Shown here in pieces: positions 17,735 to 26,148 of a DNA stretch of 64,000 nucleotides. The stretch lies in contig NZ_CP126093.1 in NCBI RefSeq assembly GCF_030123065.1, forward strand, positions 1,368,001 to 1,432,000. The letters run 5' to 3'. The notes under the pieces are model-generated. The model was not told where the DNA came from, searched no databases, and saw only the letters and a program-made list of their open reading frames with translations. A program made the translations under genes and the position numbers. Source of the DNA: Neobacillus sp. DY30. GTDB lineage: Bacteria > Bacillota > Bacilli > Bacillales > Cytobacillaceae. Numbering within the stretch: position 1 is the first letter of the stretch; every line of letters begins with the position of its first letter.

Positions 17735-19147
17735 ATGCTAAATTTACATTGGCTGGATATTGTATCTGTTTTTGGCTGGTTTATTGCTGTATACATGGTG
17801 ATTGTTATTGTTTTCTATTCTGTTATTCTAATGATCTCAATGTTTCAGCTTCGCAAAGAATATCAATTAGACCGAATACAGGCCTTTGAGGATTATATGG
17901 ATGAATTTTACACAAGACCAGTCTCGATTATTGTTCCCGCCTATAATGAGGAAGCGGGAATTATTCAAAGCGTACGATCACTATTGAGCGTAAATTATCC
18001 TACTTTTGAAATCATTGTTGTCAATGATGGTTCAACGGATGAAACATTGAAAAAAATGATTGAACAATACGAGATGAAAGAAATCAGCAGAGTTGTTCGT
18101 AAACAAATTAATACCAAACCGATTAAGACTATCTATCAATCCACTATTCTTTCTAATCTTTTCTTAGTTGATAAGGAGAATGGCGGGAAAGCAGATGCAT
18201 TGAATGTTGGCCTTAATTTTTCCCACTACCCTTACTTTTGCTCCCTGGATGGTGATTCTGTATTGGAGCCAGATGCCTTTCTTAAGGTCATGAAGCCCAT
18301 CATTGATTCTAATGAAGAGGTAATTGCCTCTGGTGGCAGTGTTCGTATTGCTAACGGCTGTGAAATTAAAAATGGACATATATTGAAGATAGGTCTCTCT
18401 GATAATCCCTTAGTCATCATGCAAATTATAGAATATCTCCGTGCCTTTCTCATGGGAAGAATAGGTTTAAGCAGACATAATCTGTTGTTAATTATTTCTG
18501 GTGCTTTTGGTGTTTTTTCGAAGCATTGGACAATTGAGGCTGGCGGCTATAAGACAGATACCGTGGGGGAGGACATGGAGTTAGTTGTCAGGATTCATCG
18601 TTTGTTAAAAGAAAAGCGGGTAAACAAAAAGATTGTTTATGTTCCCGATCCGGTTTGTTGGACTGAAGTCCCTGAAGACATGACCATATTGAGAAGGCAA
18701 AGACGGCGCTGGCACCGAGGACTATTTGAAAGCTTATGGACACATCGAAGGCTGACTTTTAACCCTAAATATGGTTCCATTGGGATTATTTCATTTCCCT
18801 ATTTTTGGGTTGTTGAGTTTTTGGGACCAATTATAGAGTTTCTAGGATACATATTTATGGTTCTCTGTCTGTTTTTGGGCGGTGTTTATATCGAATTTGC
18901 AATATTATTATTTCTCCTTTCCTGCCTTTATGGGTCACTTTTTTCAATGGCAGCAGTGTTATTAGAAGAGTGGAGTTTAACAAAATACCCAAAAGTAACG
19001 GATATTATAAAGCTTTTTCTATATTCATTAACGGAAACCATTTGGTATCGTCCTATAACGGTATTTTGGAGATGCGAAGGAGTATGGCAAATGCTGATAG
19101 GGGATACGAGCTGGGGAGAAATGAAAAGAAAAGGTGTTTCAAAATGA
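17735..19147 (+). CDS. family 2 membrane glycosyltransferase (PgaC/IcaA-like processive synthase)
   Basis: A 470-residue integral membrane GT2. An N-terminal helix (about 10-36) precedes the catalytic domain (about 60-330) and C-terminal helices (about 345-412). Catalytic signatures are VVNDGSTD (Asp97), the DXD in SLDGD (172-174), VGED and the processive-synthase motif QRRRW (within RRQRRRWHRG). This is the pattern of poly-N-acetylglucosamine/hyaluronan/cellulose-type synthases. The neighbours suggest exopolysaccharide production. The sugar polymerised cannot be read from sequence. Confidence 0.87.
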   Translation: MLNLHWLDIVSVFGWFIAVYMVIVIVFYSVILMISMFQLRKEYQLDRIQAFEDYMDEFYTRPVSIIVPAYNEEAGIIQSVRSLLSVNYPTFEIIVVNDGSTDETLKKMIEQYEMKEISRVVRKQINTKPIKTIYQSTILSNLFLVDKENGGKADALNVGLNFSHYPYFCSLDGDSVLEPDAFLKVMKPIIDSNEEVIASGGSVRIANGCEIKNGHILKIGLSDNPLVIMQIIEYLRAFLMGRIGLSRHNLLLIISGAFGVFSKHWTIEAGGYKTDTVGEDMELVVRIHRLLKEKRVNKKIVYVPDPVCWTEVPEDMTILRRQRRRWHRGLFESLWTHRRLTFNPKYGSIGIISFPYFWVVEFLGPIIEFLGYIFMVLCLFLGGVYIEFAILLFLLSCLYGSLFSMAAVLLEEWSLTKYPKVTDIIKLFLYSLTETIWYRPITVFWRCEGVWQMLIGDTSWGEMKRKGVSK

Positions 19148-22100
19148 CAAGACAAACCTCCTTAATTGTGTATGCAATTTTATTTATTATTATCCTGTTA
19201 AGTCCTTACTGGTTTTGGCTGTTACAGCCTTCTAAAGAGTTAAATGTACTCATCTATGATAAGACTGTGCCGGATCAAACTTATAGAGAACACAAAGGAC
19301 TCGTATGGATATTAAATAATGCTAAGTACGTAAAGGAAAATAAAAAACCTTATGACATAAATGAAGATTATAAAGGTTTTATCCCAAAAGATGGACAACA
19401 ATATACTATTACATCTTTACCTGAGAATTTAAAAAATTATGACGTTTATTATTTAACCGATCAATATGGAGTGTACGAAGAAGATTTTATTGGTGAAAAC
19501 GAAACTGGTGAGAGATCTTCCATCATATACGGAGGCTTGGAGTCATCGGATGTAGATCGAATAGAACAAGCCTTACTTTCCTCCAAAGGCAAAACATTGA
19601 TTGCAGAATTTAATACATTTGCCAGTCCGACTCCTGCTGCCGTCCGTGATAAAATTGCAAACCTTTTAAATCTAGAATGGACAGGGTGGATTGGCAGATA
19701 TTTTCCTGACCTAAACAACAAGGAAGTGCCGGTTTGGGTGAGAGAACAATACAAGGCAAATGGAGGACAGTGGGCTTATAAAGGAGAAGGCTTTGTTTTC
19801 GTAAGTAAAAATAATGAAATTGTAGTGGTCGATGAAAAGAATATATCAGAAAGCGGCGCCTTATTTAAACTAACAAAAAAAGGAGAGAACTTCTTTAATC
19901 GGGAACTTCAAGGTGAATATCAATATTGGTTTGATATTAATTCTGCTGGAAACAAAGATGAAGTACTAGCAGAATATCATCTTCCAATCACAGCAAAGAA
20001 GAAGGAAGAGTTGCTCGGACTGGGAATACCCGCTGATTTCCCTGCAATCATCCATCATCAAAATGCAAGATATAATTCCTATTACTTTTCTGGGGATTAT
20101 GCCGATGAGGCAGAGGTTCCGGCTATCTATCAAACCAAAGGAATTGATCTTTGGAAGCAGCGTTTTGGAACACAAGATTCGTTCTATTGGGAAGTATATG
20201 TTCCTATGATGAAATCATTATTAGATACTGGTCTAAATAAAACCCTCAAACAAGAAGAAGTTGAAGTTGTAGAAGTTAACAAGATTAAGACCAATAGCAA
20301 AACAGGAGATTCTTATATACAAGTACAAAAAAATGGCGAATGGAACGATTTCTTAATAAAAGGTGTCAACATGGGAATTGGCAAACCCGGCTATTTTCCA
20401 GGAGAGACTTCCATAACGAAGGAAGAATATTCACGTTGGTTTAGAAAAATTGGTGAAATGAACGCCAATGCGATTAGAATTTATACGCTGCATCCTCCGG
20501 AGTTTTACGAAGCTTTCTACGAATATAATTTGGCTGCAGATAAACCGTTATTTCTATTTCATGGCTCCTGGGTGAATGAAGAAAAACTGATTCAACACCA
20601 AGATGCATTCGCTCCAGAAGTTATAGAGGACGCACAAACGGAAATTAAGCATTTAGTGGATGTTATTCATGGTCAGGCTGAGCTGCCTGTACGGCCCGGA
20701 CATGCCTCTGGTATTTACAAATATGATATTTCAAAATATGTTCTTGGGATTATCGTAGGGACAGAATGGGATCCATATATGGTGACTAGCACTAATCTAA
20801 AGCATATGGATATAAAAGAATTTGATGGGGTATATTTTAAAACAACTAATGCAAGTGCATTCGAAATTTGGTTAGCGCAATTGATGGAATATACAGCCGC
20901 TTATGAAACTACACAATACAATTGGCAGCATAGTATCAGTTTTACCAACTGGGTGACGACCGACCTGTTAGCGCATCCCTCAGAGCCTTTAGAAAATGAA
21001 GATCTAGTTTCGATAAATCCGAATCATATTCTTTCAGCTGATCGTTTTTTTGCCGGTTTATTTGCTTCTTATCATATTTATCCGTACTATCCTGATTTTT
21101 TAAATTACGAGAAAAAATACTTAGACTATGTAGATTCAACAGGTAAAAAGAATAATTATGCAGGATACTTAAATGATTTAATTGCATCACATAAAATGCC
21201 GGTGCTGGTAGCTGAATTTGGCGTACCATCTTCAAGAGGATTAACGCACAAAAATGCCTATGGAATGAACCAGGGTTTTCATTCTGAAGAAGAACAAGGA
21301 AAGATAAATCAGAGATTATTTAAATCCATTGTTTCAGAGGGATACGCAGGAGGACTGATCTTCACTTGGCAGGATGAATGGTTTAAACGGACTTGGAATA
21401 CGATGGATTTTGATAATCCTGACAGGAGACCGTACTGGAACAATCAGCAAACAAACGAACAGCATTTCGGACTGCTTTCTTTTGAACCAGGGGAAAAAGA
21501 TACAGCGATTTTAGTAGACGGTAACCCAATTGATTGGAAAGATACCAATAGTAAAACCATTTTTAAGTCAAGTGAAACGAAGGAAGTTATAAATGATGTT
21601 AAAATATCCTCTGATAGTGGATATCTATATTTTTTACTTTCATCAGCAAAACCAATTAACTTTGCTGAACAATCAATTTATTTACTCCTTGATACCATTG
21701 GCGAACAGGGGCAAAACACGATTCATTTTTCAAAGGAAGCTGAATTACAAACGGATTTGGGTGTAGACTTTTTAATCAGTCTAACTGGGGAAAAAAGTTC
21801 AAGAGTTATGGTAGACAGTTATTATGATACTTACTACTACCTATATGCTCATATGCTGAATATGGAAAAAAGAGAACCTTATCCAAATCAAAAAAATAAT
21901 GGCGTATTTCATCCTATTCGGTTAGCACTTAATAAAGAATTGACCATCCCATCAACAAACATCTTAGTACCGTTTGAGGGATATGAAACAGGTGTATTAC
22001 AGTTTGGTAATGCTAACCCGGAACATGAACAGTTTAACTCACTGACTGATGTTAGTATGAGCAGCGATAAAAAAATCATTGAAATAAGGATCCCTTGGCA

Positions 22101-22389
22101 GCTCGTAAATGTTAAGGATCCAAGCTTAAAAGAAGCAATGGGGGACGTATGGAAGAACGGTTTAGCCGCGAGTGAAACGATTGAGAGAATTCGGATTGCT
22201 GCAGCAGCAATCGAACAAGGTAAACTTGTCCAGACGATTCCTAAACAATCCAATAATAACCAGCTCCTGCAAAAAGATGTATTTCTCTATTCATGGAATA
22301 AGTGGGAACAGCCATTATTTTATGAAAGACTAAAGAAATCTTATGGTATTATAAAGGAAACATACGAAGAAACGAGGTTAGAAAAGTAA
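19144..22389 (+). CDS. large membrane-anchored glycoside-hydrolase-like protein
   Basis: A 1081-residue protein whose ATG overlaps the synthase stop (ATGA); an in-frame ATG at 18970 lies inside the synthase. It has one N-terminal anchor helix (about 6-27). An alpha/beta region (about 33-200) resembles glutamine-amidotransferase-like domains. A TIM-barrel-like region (about 400-740) follows, with GVNMG, NANAIRIYTLHPPEFYEA, GTEWDP (Glu541) and LVAEFGVPSS (Glu691). The two glutamates sit where acid/base and nucleophile fall in retaining clan-A glycosidases. After about residue 790, VDGNPIDW opens a beta-rich domain like CBM9/DOMON folds. Likely it trims or modifies the polysaccharide made by the upstream synthase. 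Family assignment is inference. Confidence 0.7.
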   Translation: MTRQTSLIVYAILFIIILLSPYWFWLLQPSKELNVLIYDKTVPDQTYREHKGLVWILNNAKYVKENKKPYDINEDYKGFIPKDGQQYTITSLPENLKNYDVYYLTDQYGVYEEDFIGENETGERSSIIYGGLESSDVDRIEQALLSSKGKTLIAEFNTFASPTPAAVRDKIANLLNLEWTGWIGRYFPDLNNKEVPVWVREQYKANGGQWAYKGEGFVFVSKNNEIVVVDEKNISESGALFKLTKKGENFFNRELQGEYQYWFDINSAGNKDEVLAEYHLPITAKKKEELLGLGIPADFPAIIHHQNARYNSYYFSGDYADEAEVPAIYQTKGIDLWKQRFGTQDSFYWEVYVPMMKSLLDTGLNKTLKQEEVEVVEVNKIKTNSKTGDSYIQVQKNGEWNDFLIKGVNMGIGKPGYFPGETSITKEEYSRWFRKIGEMNANAIRIYTLHPPEFYEAFYEYNLAADKPLFLFHGSWVNEEKLIQHQDAFAPEVIEDAQTEIKHLVDVIHGQAELPVRPGHASGIYKYDISKYVLGIIVGTEWDPYMVTSTNLKHMDIKEFDGVYFKTTNASAFEIWLAQLMEYTAAYETTQYNWQHSISFTNWVTTDLLAHPSEPLENEDLVSINPNHILSADRFFAGLFASYHIYPYYPDFLNYEKKYLDYVDSTGKKNNYAGYLNDLIASHKMPVLVAEFGVPSSRGLTHKNAYGMNQGFHSEEEQGKINQRLFKSIVSEGYAGGLIFTWQDEWFKRTWNTMDFDNPDRRPYWNNQQTNEQHFGLLSFEPGEKDTAILVDGNPIDWKDTNSKTIFKSSETKEVINDVKISSDSGYLYFLLSSAKPINFAEQSIYLLLDTIGEQGQNTIHFSKEAELQTDLGVDFLISLTGEKSSRVMVDSYYDTYYYLYAHMLNMEKREPYPNQKNNGVFHPIRLALNKELTIPSTNILVPFEGYETGVLQFGNANPEHEQFNSLTDVSMSSDKKIIEIRIPWQLVNVKDPSLKEAMGDVWKNGLAASETIERIRIAAAAIEQGKLVQTIPKQSNNNQLLQKDVFLYSWNKWEQPLFYERLKKSYGIIKETYEETRLEK

Positions 22390-22404
22390 AAGAAGGTGCA
22401 GTTT

Positions 22405-22542
22405 TTGAATAAAAAAATTGGTTTTATCGGTGCTGGGGACCTGACCAGCATTCCTTGGTTAGTAATGGAGAGCTGTACCCAAAAAAGTGAAGACATTAAA
22501 AGAACCTGCGACTTTGTTGCAGGTTCTTTTAATGTTGGTTAA
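22405..22542 (+). pseudogene. short remnant resembling the N terminus of a Rossmann-fold (ProC-like) protein
   Basis: A 45-codon frame starting with TTG after AGAAGG encodes MNKKIGFIGAGD, the classic start of pyrroline-5-carboxylate reductase and relatives, then loses similarity. Its last codons lie in the terminator stem. Probably a decayed gene start; a chance match is possible because only 11-12 residues agree. Confidence 0.3.
22495..22533 (+). terminator. strong terminator ending the polysaccharide operon
   Basis: A 15-bp perfect stem (attaaaagaacctgc and its complement), 9-nt loop; the descending arm ends in a T-rich run. Confidence 0.8.
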
Positions 22543-22572
22543 ATGTTTGAATACTAATAATGATGATTTGTG

Positions 22573-22641
22573 TTGACACAAGAAATGAAAATGGTTACAA
22601 TGAAAAGGAATAATTATTCTGAATTTTCAAAACGTTTTGAA
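22573..22641 (+). promoter_or_regulatory. sigma-A promoter with downstream 16-bp palindromic operator
   Basis: A consensus TTGACA (22573-22578), a 17-bp spacer and TACAAT (22596-22601). The perfect palindrome TTCAAAACGTTTTGAA (22626-22641) has the central CG of LacI/CcpA-family operators but TC..GA ends instead of the cre TG..CA. It lies about 18-33 bp after the expected start, suiting repression of the ABC operon. The ~270 bp between it and the first gene hold no intact gene (see the remnant at 22664). Confidence 0.6.
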
Positions 22642-22663
22642 GCTAATTCAAAGGGGTGATTAG

Positions 22664-22753
22664 AAAATACTATTATGTATTGGAGATTCCGGTAAAGAGT
22701 ATATCATGTCTTTTTTTTTGAAACTTATTACAATAAAACATAATACGAGTTAA
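22664..22753 (+). pseudogene. start-less ORF remnant at the head of the ABC operon
   Basis: Thirty codons read KILLCIGDSGKEYIMSFF and then a stop. The frame is preceded by AAAGGGGTGAT, a good RBS, and by TAG where ATG would be expected. Loss of one T (ATTATGAAA to ATTAGAAA) would explain it. A nine-T run at 22711-22719 could hide a frameshift. Likely the relic of an operon gene; family not recognised. Confidence 0.3.
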
Positions 22754-22910
22754 GTTTACTGAAAGTAAGATTCATTGTTCATTACTTACCCTTAAAAAAG
22801 GGGAAGAATGTTTCAATATGCTTCTTATTACATTAAAAGTTGTTATGTGTTAATTTTTGTTGTTTATAGTTTGTTGAATTTTCTTAATAATATAATGGGG
22901 GGAATGTAAG

Positions 22911-24200
22911 ATGAAAATGAATTCTATTAAAATGTTTCTTCTACTAATTAGCATAATACTCGTTATAGCAGGATGCAGTTCAAATAGTACTCAAGGAGAG
23001 AGTGACTCTACATCGTCTGATTCTCCAACAAAAGTTGTTTTCTGGGATTTATTTAGTGGAAACGATGGGACGGTAATGACTGAGATGGTCAACGAATTTA
23101 ACAAAGAACATCCATCCATTAAGGTTGAAAAGATTACACAAGAGTGGGGAGAATATTACACAAAATTAACTACTTCAGTTTTAGGAAATAAAGCTCCAGA
23201 TCTTGGAATATCTCATGCAACTAGAGTCATGCAATTAGAACATGAGGGAGTTATCCAACCGATGGGTGAAATTGCGGAGGCCAATGGAATCAATTTTGAT
23301 GACTTATCTGAAAATGCAGTGAACTCTACTATTATTGATGGAACAAATTATGCTGTTCCACTAGACTATCATGCATTCTTGCTCTTCTATAATAAAAAGC
23401 TTTTAGGTGATTTGAATTTGTTAAATGCTGAAGGACAACCTGAGTTTAATAATTACGAGGAATTTATTAGTCTTTTGGAAAAAGTGAAAGAAGAAAATCC
23501 GGATATTACACCTTTAGCACTTCGAGGACAGGGTACTCATCCACTTCGTTTATGGTACACATTTTATAAACAATTAGGTGGGGGAGATATATATAGTTCA
23601 AAAGATGCTAAAGCGACAATTGATAAAGAGATTGGAAAAAATTCATTAAAGGCAGTTTATGATTTATATAATACTTACAAAGTTGTGCCTCCTAAAATTG
23701 AGAATATTGATGAAATGTTTCAATCTGGAAAAGCCGCATTTATGATCAATGTCACTGGCGCTGTTGATAATACGTATAAAGTTTTGGGTGACGACTTAGG
23801 TGTTTTAAAGTTCCCTACTTTATTTGACAAGCCAAGTGTATATGCTGACTCCCATACATTTATTTTGCCAACTAATCCTAATAGAGACGAAAAGACAACA
23901 AAAGCAGCCATGACATTTGTTAAATGGGTCACCGATAACGGATGGAAATGGTCTAAAGCTGGGCATTTGCCAGTTTCTAAAAATGCATTAGGGTCAAAGG
24001 AACTAAAGGACCAGCCATTCCGTTCCGAATATGAATCGGAATCGGAATATATGGAATATTTACCACCGAATGAAAAAGTATGGTTCGCAAATTCTTCAGA
24101 ACTCATGGATGTGCTTGATAGTATTTGGATTAAGAACGTTTCAGTAGAAGAAGGATTGAAAAAAGTAGAACAGGTAATAAACGATCAACTGCAAGATTAA
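22911..24200 (+). CDS. sugar ABC transporter substrate-binding lipoprotein
   Basis: A 429-residue family 1 extracellular solute-binding protein. A lipoprotein signal (residues 1-22) ends in the lipobox VIAGC, with Cys22 anchored. The mature part shows the typical opening VVFWDLFSGNDGTVMTEMVNEFNKEHP and later GKAAFMINVTGA and ILPTNP. It binds the ligand outside the membrane for the two permeases downstream. The enolase-superfamily gene in the same unit hints at a sugar acid or glycoside as ligand (inference). A GGGGGG-type RBS. Confidence 0.9.
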   Translation: MKMNSIKMFLLLISIILVIAGCSSNSTQGESDSTSSDSPTKVVFWDLFSGNDGTVMTEMVNEFNKEHPSIKVEKITQEWGEYYTKLTTSVLGNKAPDLGISHATRVMQLEHEGVIQPMGEIAEANGINFDDLSENAVNSTIIDGTNYAVPLDYHAFLLFYNKKLLGDLNLLNAEGQPEFNNYEEFISLLEKVKEENPDITPLALRGQGTHPLRLWYTFYKQLGGGDIYSSKDAKATIDKEIGKNSLKAVYDLYNTYKVVPPKIENIDEMFQSGKAAFMINVTGAVDNTYKVLGDDLGVLKFPTLFDKPSVYADSHTFILPTNPNRDEKTTKAAMTFVKWVTDNGWKWSKAGHLPVSKNALGSKELKDQPFRSEYESESEYMEYLPPNEKVWFANSSELMDVLDSIWIKNVSVEEGLKKVEQVINDQLQD

Positions 24201-24231
24201 TAACTTAATTAACAAGGAATGACCGAAAACA

Positions 24232-24246
24232 GGGTGTCAGACACCC
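24232..24246. repeat. small palindrome (GGGTGTC-A-GACACCC)
   Basis: A 7-bp inverted repeat around one base, with a half copy (GGGGTGTCAGG) at 24273, in the gap between the lipoprotein and permease genes. It may be a small REP-like dispersed repeat or an mRNA processing hairpin that lowers permease expression. Confidence 0.45.
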
Positions 24247-24332
24247 CCTACAATATCAAGGTGGTCTGTGGTGGGGTGTCAGGTATTATTGTTCACACAC
24301 TTGTATTCAAAATTGGAAAGGAGGAAAAAAGG

Positions 24333-25286
24333 ATGGAACAATTTCCCGAAGTAACGAGTAAACAGGCTAAAGTAAGAATAGATAATGAGGTAATTTATTT
24401 TTCAATAAAAGAGTCTAGGTGGAAATTGATCAAGAAAAATGTTAATTCTTATATTCTTCTATTACCTTTTTTGTTGATTTACTCTATTTTTACTTTATAT
24501 CCTGTTGCGAAGGGTTTTTTTGTAAGTTTTTATGATTGGAAAATTCTCGGTGATAAAACCTTTATTGGTTTACAAAATTATATAAAAGTCTTAACTGACC
24601 CGATATTTTTCAGCTCATTATGGCATACGCTATTATTCGTGGTTCTTTCAACGCCAGTGATTGTACTAGTAGGATTTATCCTTGCCTTAATTGTACACCA
24701 ACCACTAAAAGGTCAAGTTATTTTTAGATTAATCTTCTTTATGCCCATGGTGTTAGCGGTCTCTGTAGTTGCAAGTGTTTGGGAAGCCGTTCTAGATAAC
24801 TACAGTGGAATGGTAAACTCACTTTTAAAAGTAATAGGAGTCAAAAATGATATTTTATGGTTAGGAGACCCTGTTCTAGCATGGATTTCAATCATTGGTA
24901 TTACGTTATGGTGGACAGTTGGATTTAATATGGTTATCTATCTAGCAGGGCTCCAAGATATTTCAGATGAACTATATGAAGCTGCTAAAATTGACGGCGC
25001 CAGTCCATGGGATCGATTAAAACATATCACAATTCCATCCTTAAAACGGGTAACACTTTTAGTAGTTTTCCTACAAATAATTGCTTCGTTTAAAATCTTT
25101 TCACAGGTTTATCTGGTAACACAAGGGGGACCTGCAGGCTCTACTCGGACTATTATTCAATACATTTATGAGGAAGGGTTTCAAAAATATCAATTTGGGA
25201 CAGCGTCAGCGATGTCTTATCTTTTTTTTCTTGTTCTATTAATATGGTCCTTTATTCAATTTAGGCTACAAAATAAAGAAGATTAG
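24333..25286 (+). CDS. sugar ABC transporter permease (MalF/UgpA type)
   Basis: A 317-residue inner-membrane permease. Six helices are visible, the first at about residues 32-55 (ILLLPFLLIYSIFTLYPVAKG). The ATPase-contact EAA loop reads EAAKIDGASPWDRLKHITIPSL. The ATG at 24333 follows AAAGGAGG by 8 bp. An in-frame ATG at 24219 would add 38 residues that do not look like permease sequence. The partner is the next gene. No ATPase gene is present, so a shared MsmX/MsmK-type ATPase is expected (family knowledge). Confidence 0.9.
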   Translation: MEQFPEVTSKQAKVRIDNEVIYFSIKESRWKLIKKNVNSYILLLPFLLIYSIFTLYPVAKGFFVSFYDWKILGDKTFIGLQNYIKVLTDPIFFSSLWHTLLFVVLSTPVIVLVGFILALIVHQPLKGQVIFRLIFFMPMVLAVSVVASVWEAVLDNYSGMVNSLLKVIGVKNDILWLGDPVLAWISIIGITLWWTVGFNMVIYLAGLQDISDELYEAAKIDGASPWDRLKHITIPSLKRVTLLVVFLQIIASFKIFSQVYLVTQGGPAGSTRTIIQYIYEEGFQKYQFGTASAMSYLFFLVLLIWSFIQFRLQNKED

Positions 25287-25296
25287 GGGGATGAAA

Positions 25297-26121
25297 ATGG
25301 GAGATTTTATCGAAAAAAATGGAATCAAAATAACGTATACTTTTGCATTCATTCTAGCCTTGTTATGGATAATCCCACTGATCTGGGTTTTGCTTGTTTC
25401 TTTTAAAGCATCAGGTAGTCTTCTATCAGTTATCAATTGGTTAAAGCCACCTTTTTCAATAGAAAACTATGTACATGTATTTAGTAATGCACCAGTTCTT
25501 TTGTGGCTCTGGAACAGTTTTCTAATTTCAACTATTACAACAGTCTTTGTTCTTATCTTATCAGGATTAGCCGCTTTTCCTTTTTCCTTAAACCGCTTTC
25601 CAGGAAGTCGTATTCTATTTTGGATTATTTTAGCAGGACTAATGGTTCCAGGGGAGGCAATTCTAGTTCCTTTATATATTTTATTTAGGGATATGAATCT
25701 ATTGGATACATATAGTTCTTTAATTCTACCAGTGATAGCCGTTCCATTTGGAATGATTTTTTTAAAGCAATTCTTTGATGGGTTACCAAAAGAACTATAT
25801 GAAGCTGCAAAAATAGATGGGTGTGGAATGTATCGAATGTTATATCTAATCACATTACCTCTTTCACGATCTGCTATAGCTGCACTTGGTATATTCACTT
25901 TTCTAAGTACATGGAAAGAATTTTTGTGGCCTTTCATTAGCATAACCTCAGCAGATAAAATGACGATACCCGTTGGAATCCCTTTCTTTAATTCAGGGTT
26001 CGTTGTAGATTATACCATTCCGATGGCGGCAAATGTCATTGTATCTATTCCGGTACTCATTGTGTTCCTTATTTTCCAAAAACAGATAATAAAAGGGATT
26101 TCATTTACTGGTATTAAATAA
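25297..26121 (+). CDS. sugar ABC transporter permease (MalG/UgpE type)
   Basis: A 274-residue permease with six helices and the EAA motif ELYEAAKIDGCGMYRMLYLITLPLSRSA. The RBS AGGGGG abuts the ATG at 25291, so the next ATG at 25297, six bases further, is the better start. It follows the first permease by 10 bp and precedes the enolase-superfamily gene by 27 bp; all four belong to one unit. Confidence 0.9.
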   Translation: MGDFIEKNGIKITYTFAFILALLWIIPLIWVLLVSFKASGSLLSVINWLKPPFSIENYVHVFSNAPVLLWLWNSFLISTITTVFVLILSGLAAFPFSLNRFPGSRILFWIILAGLMVPGEAILVPLYILFRDMNLLDTYSSLILPVIAVPFGMIFLKQFFDGLPKELYEAAKIDGCGMYRMLYLITLPLSRSAIAALGIFTFLSTWKEFLWPFISITSADKMTIPVGIPFFNSGFVVDYTIPMAANVIVSIPVLIVFLIFQKQIIKGISFTGIK

Positions 26122-26148
26122 ATCAAATTCAAAAGGGGAGAGAATCAA

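Noticed and set aside
18970..19143. Upstream start of the large glycosidase-like gene
   Set aside because: It lies inside the glycosyltransferase in another frame; the 4-bp overlap start at 19144 is followed by a proper membrane anchor.
22891..22896. TATAAT box directly before the ABC lipoprotein gene
   Set aside because: It lies only 15 bp before the start codon and has no suitably spaced -35; the TTGACA/TACAAT promoter at 22573 is far better.
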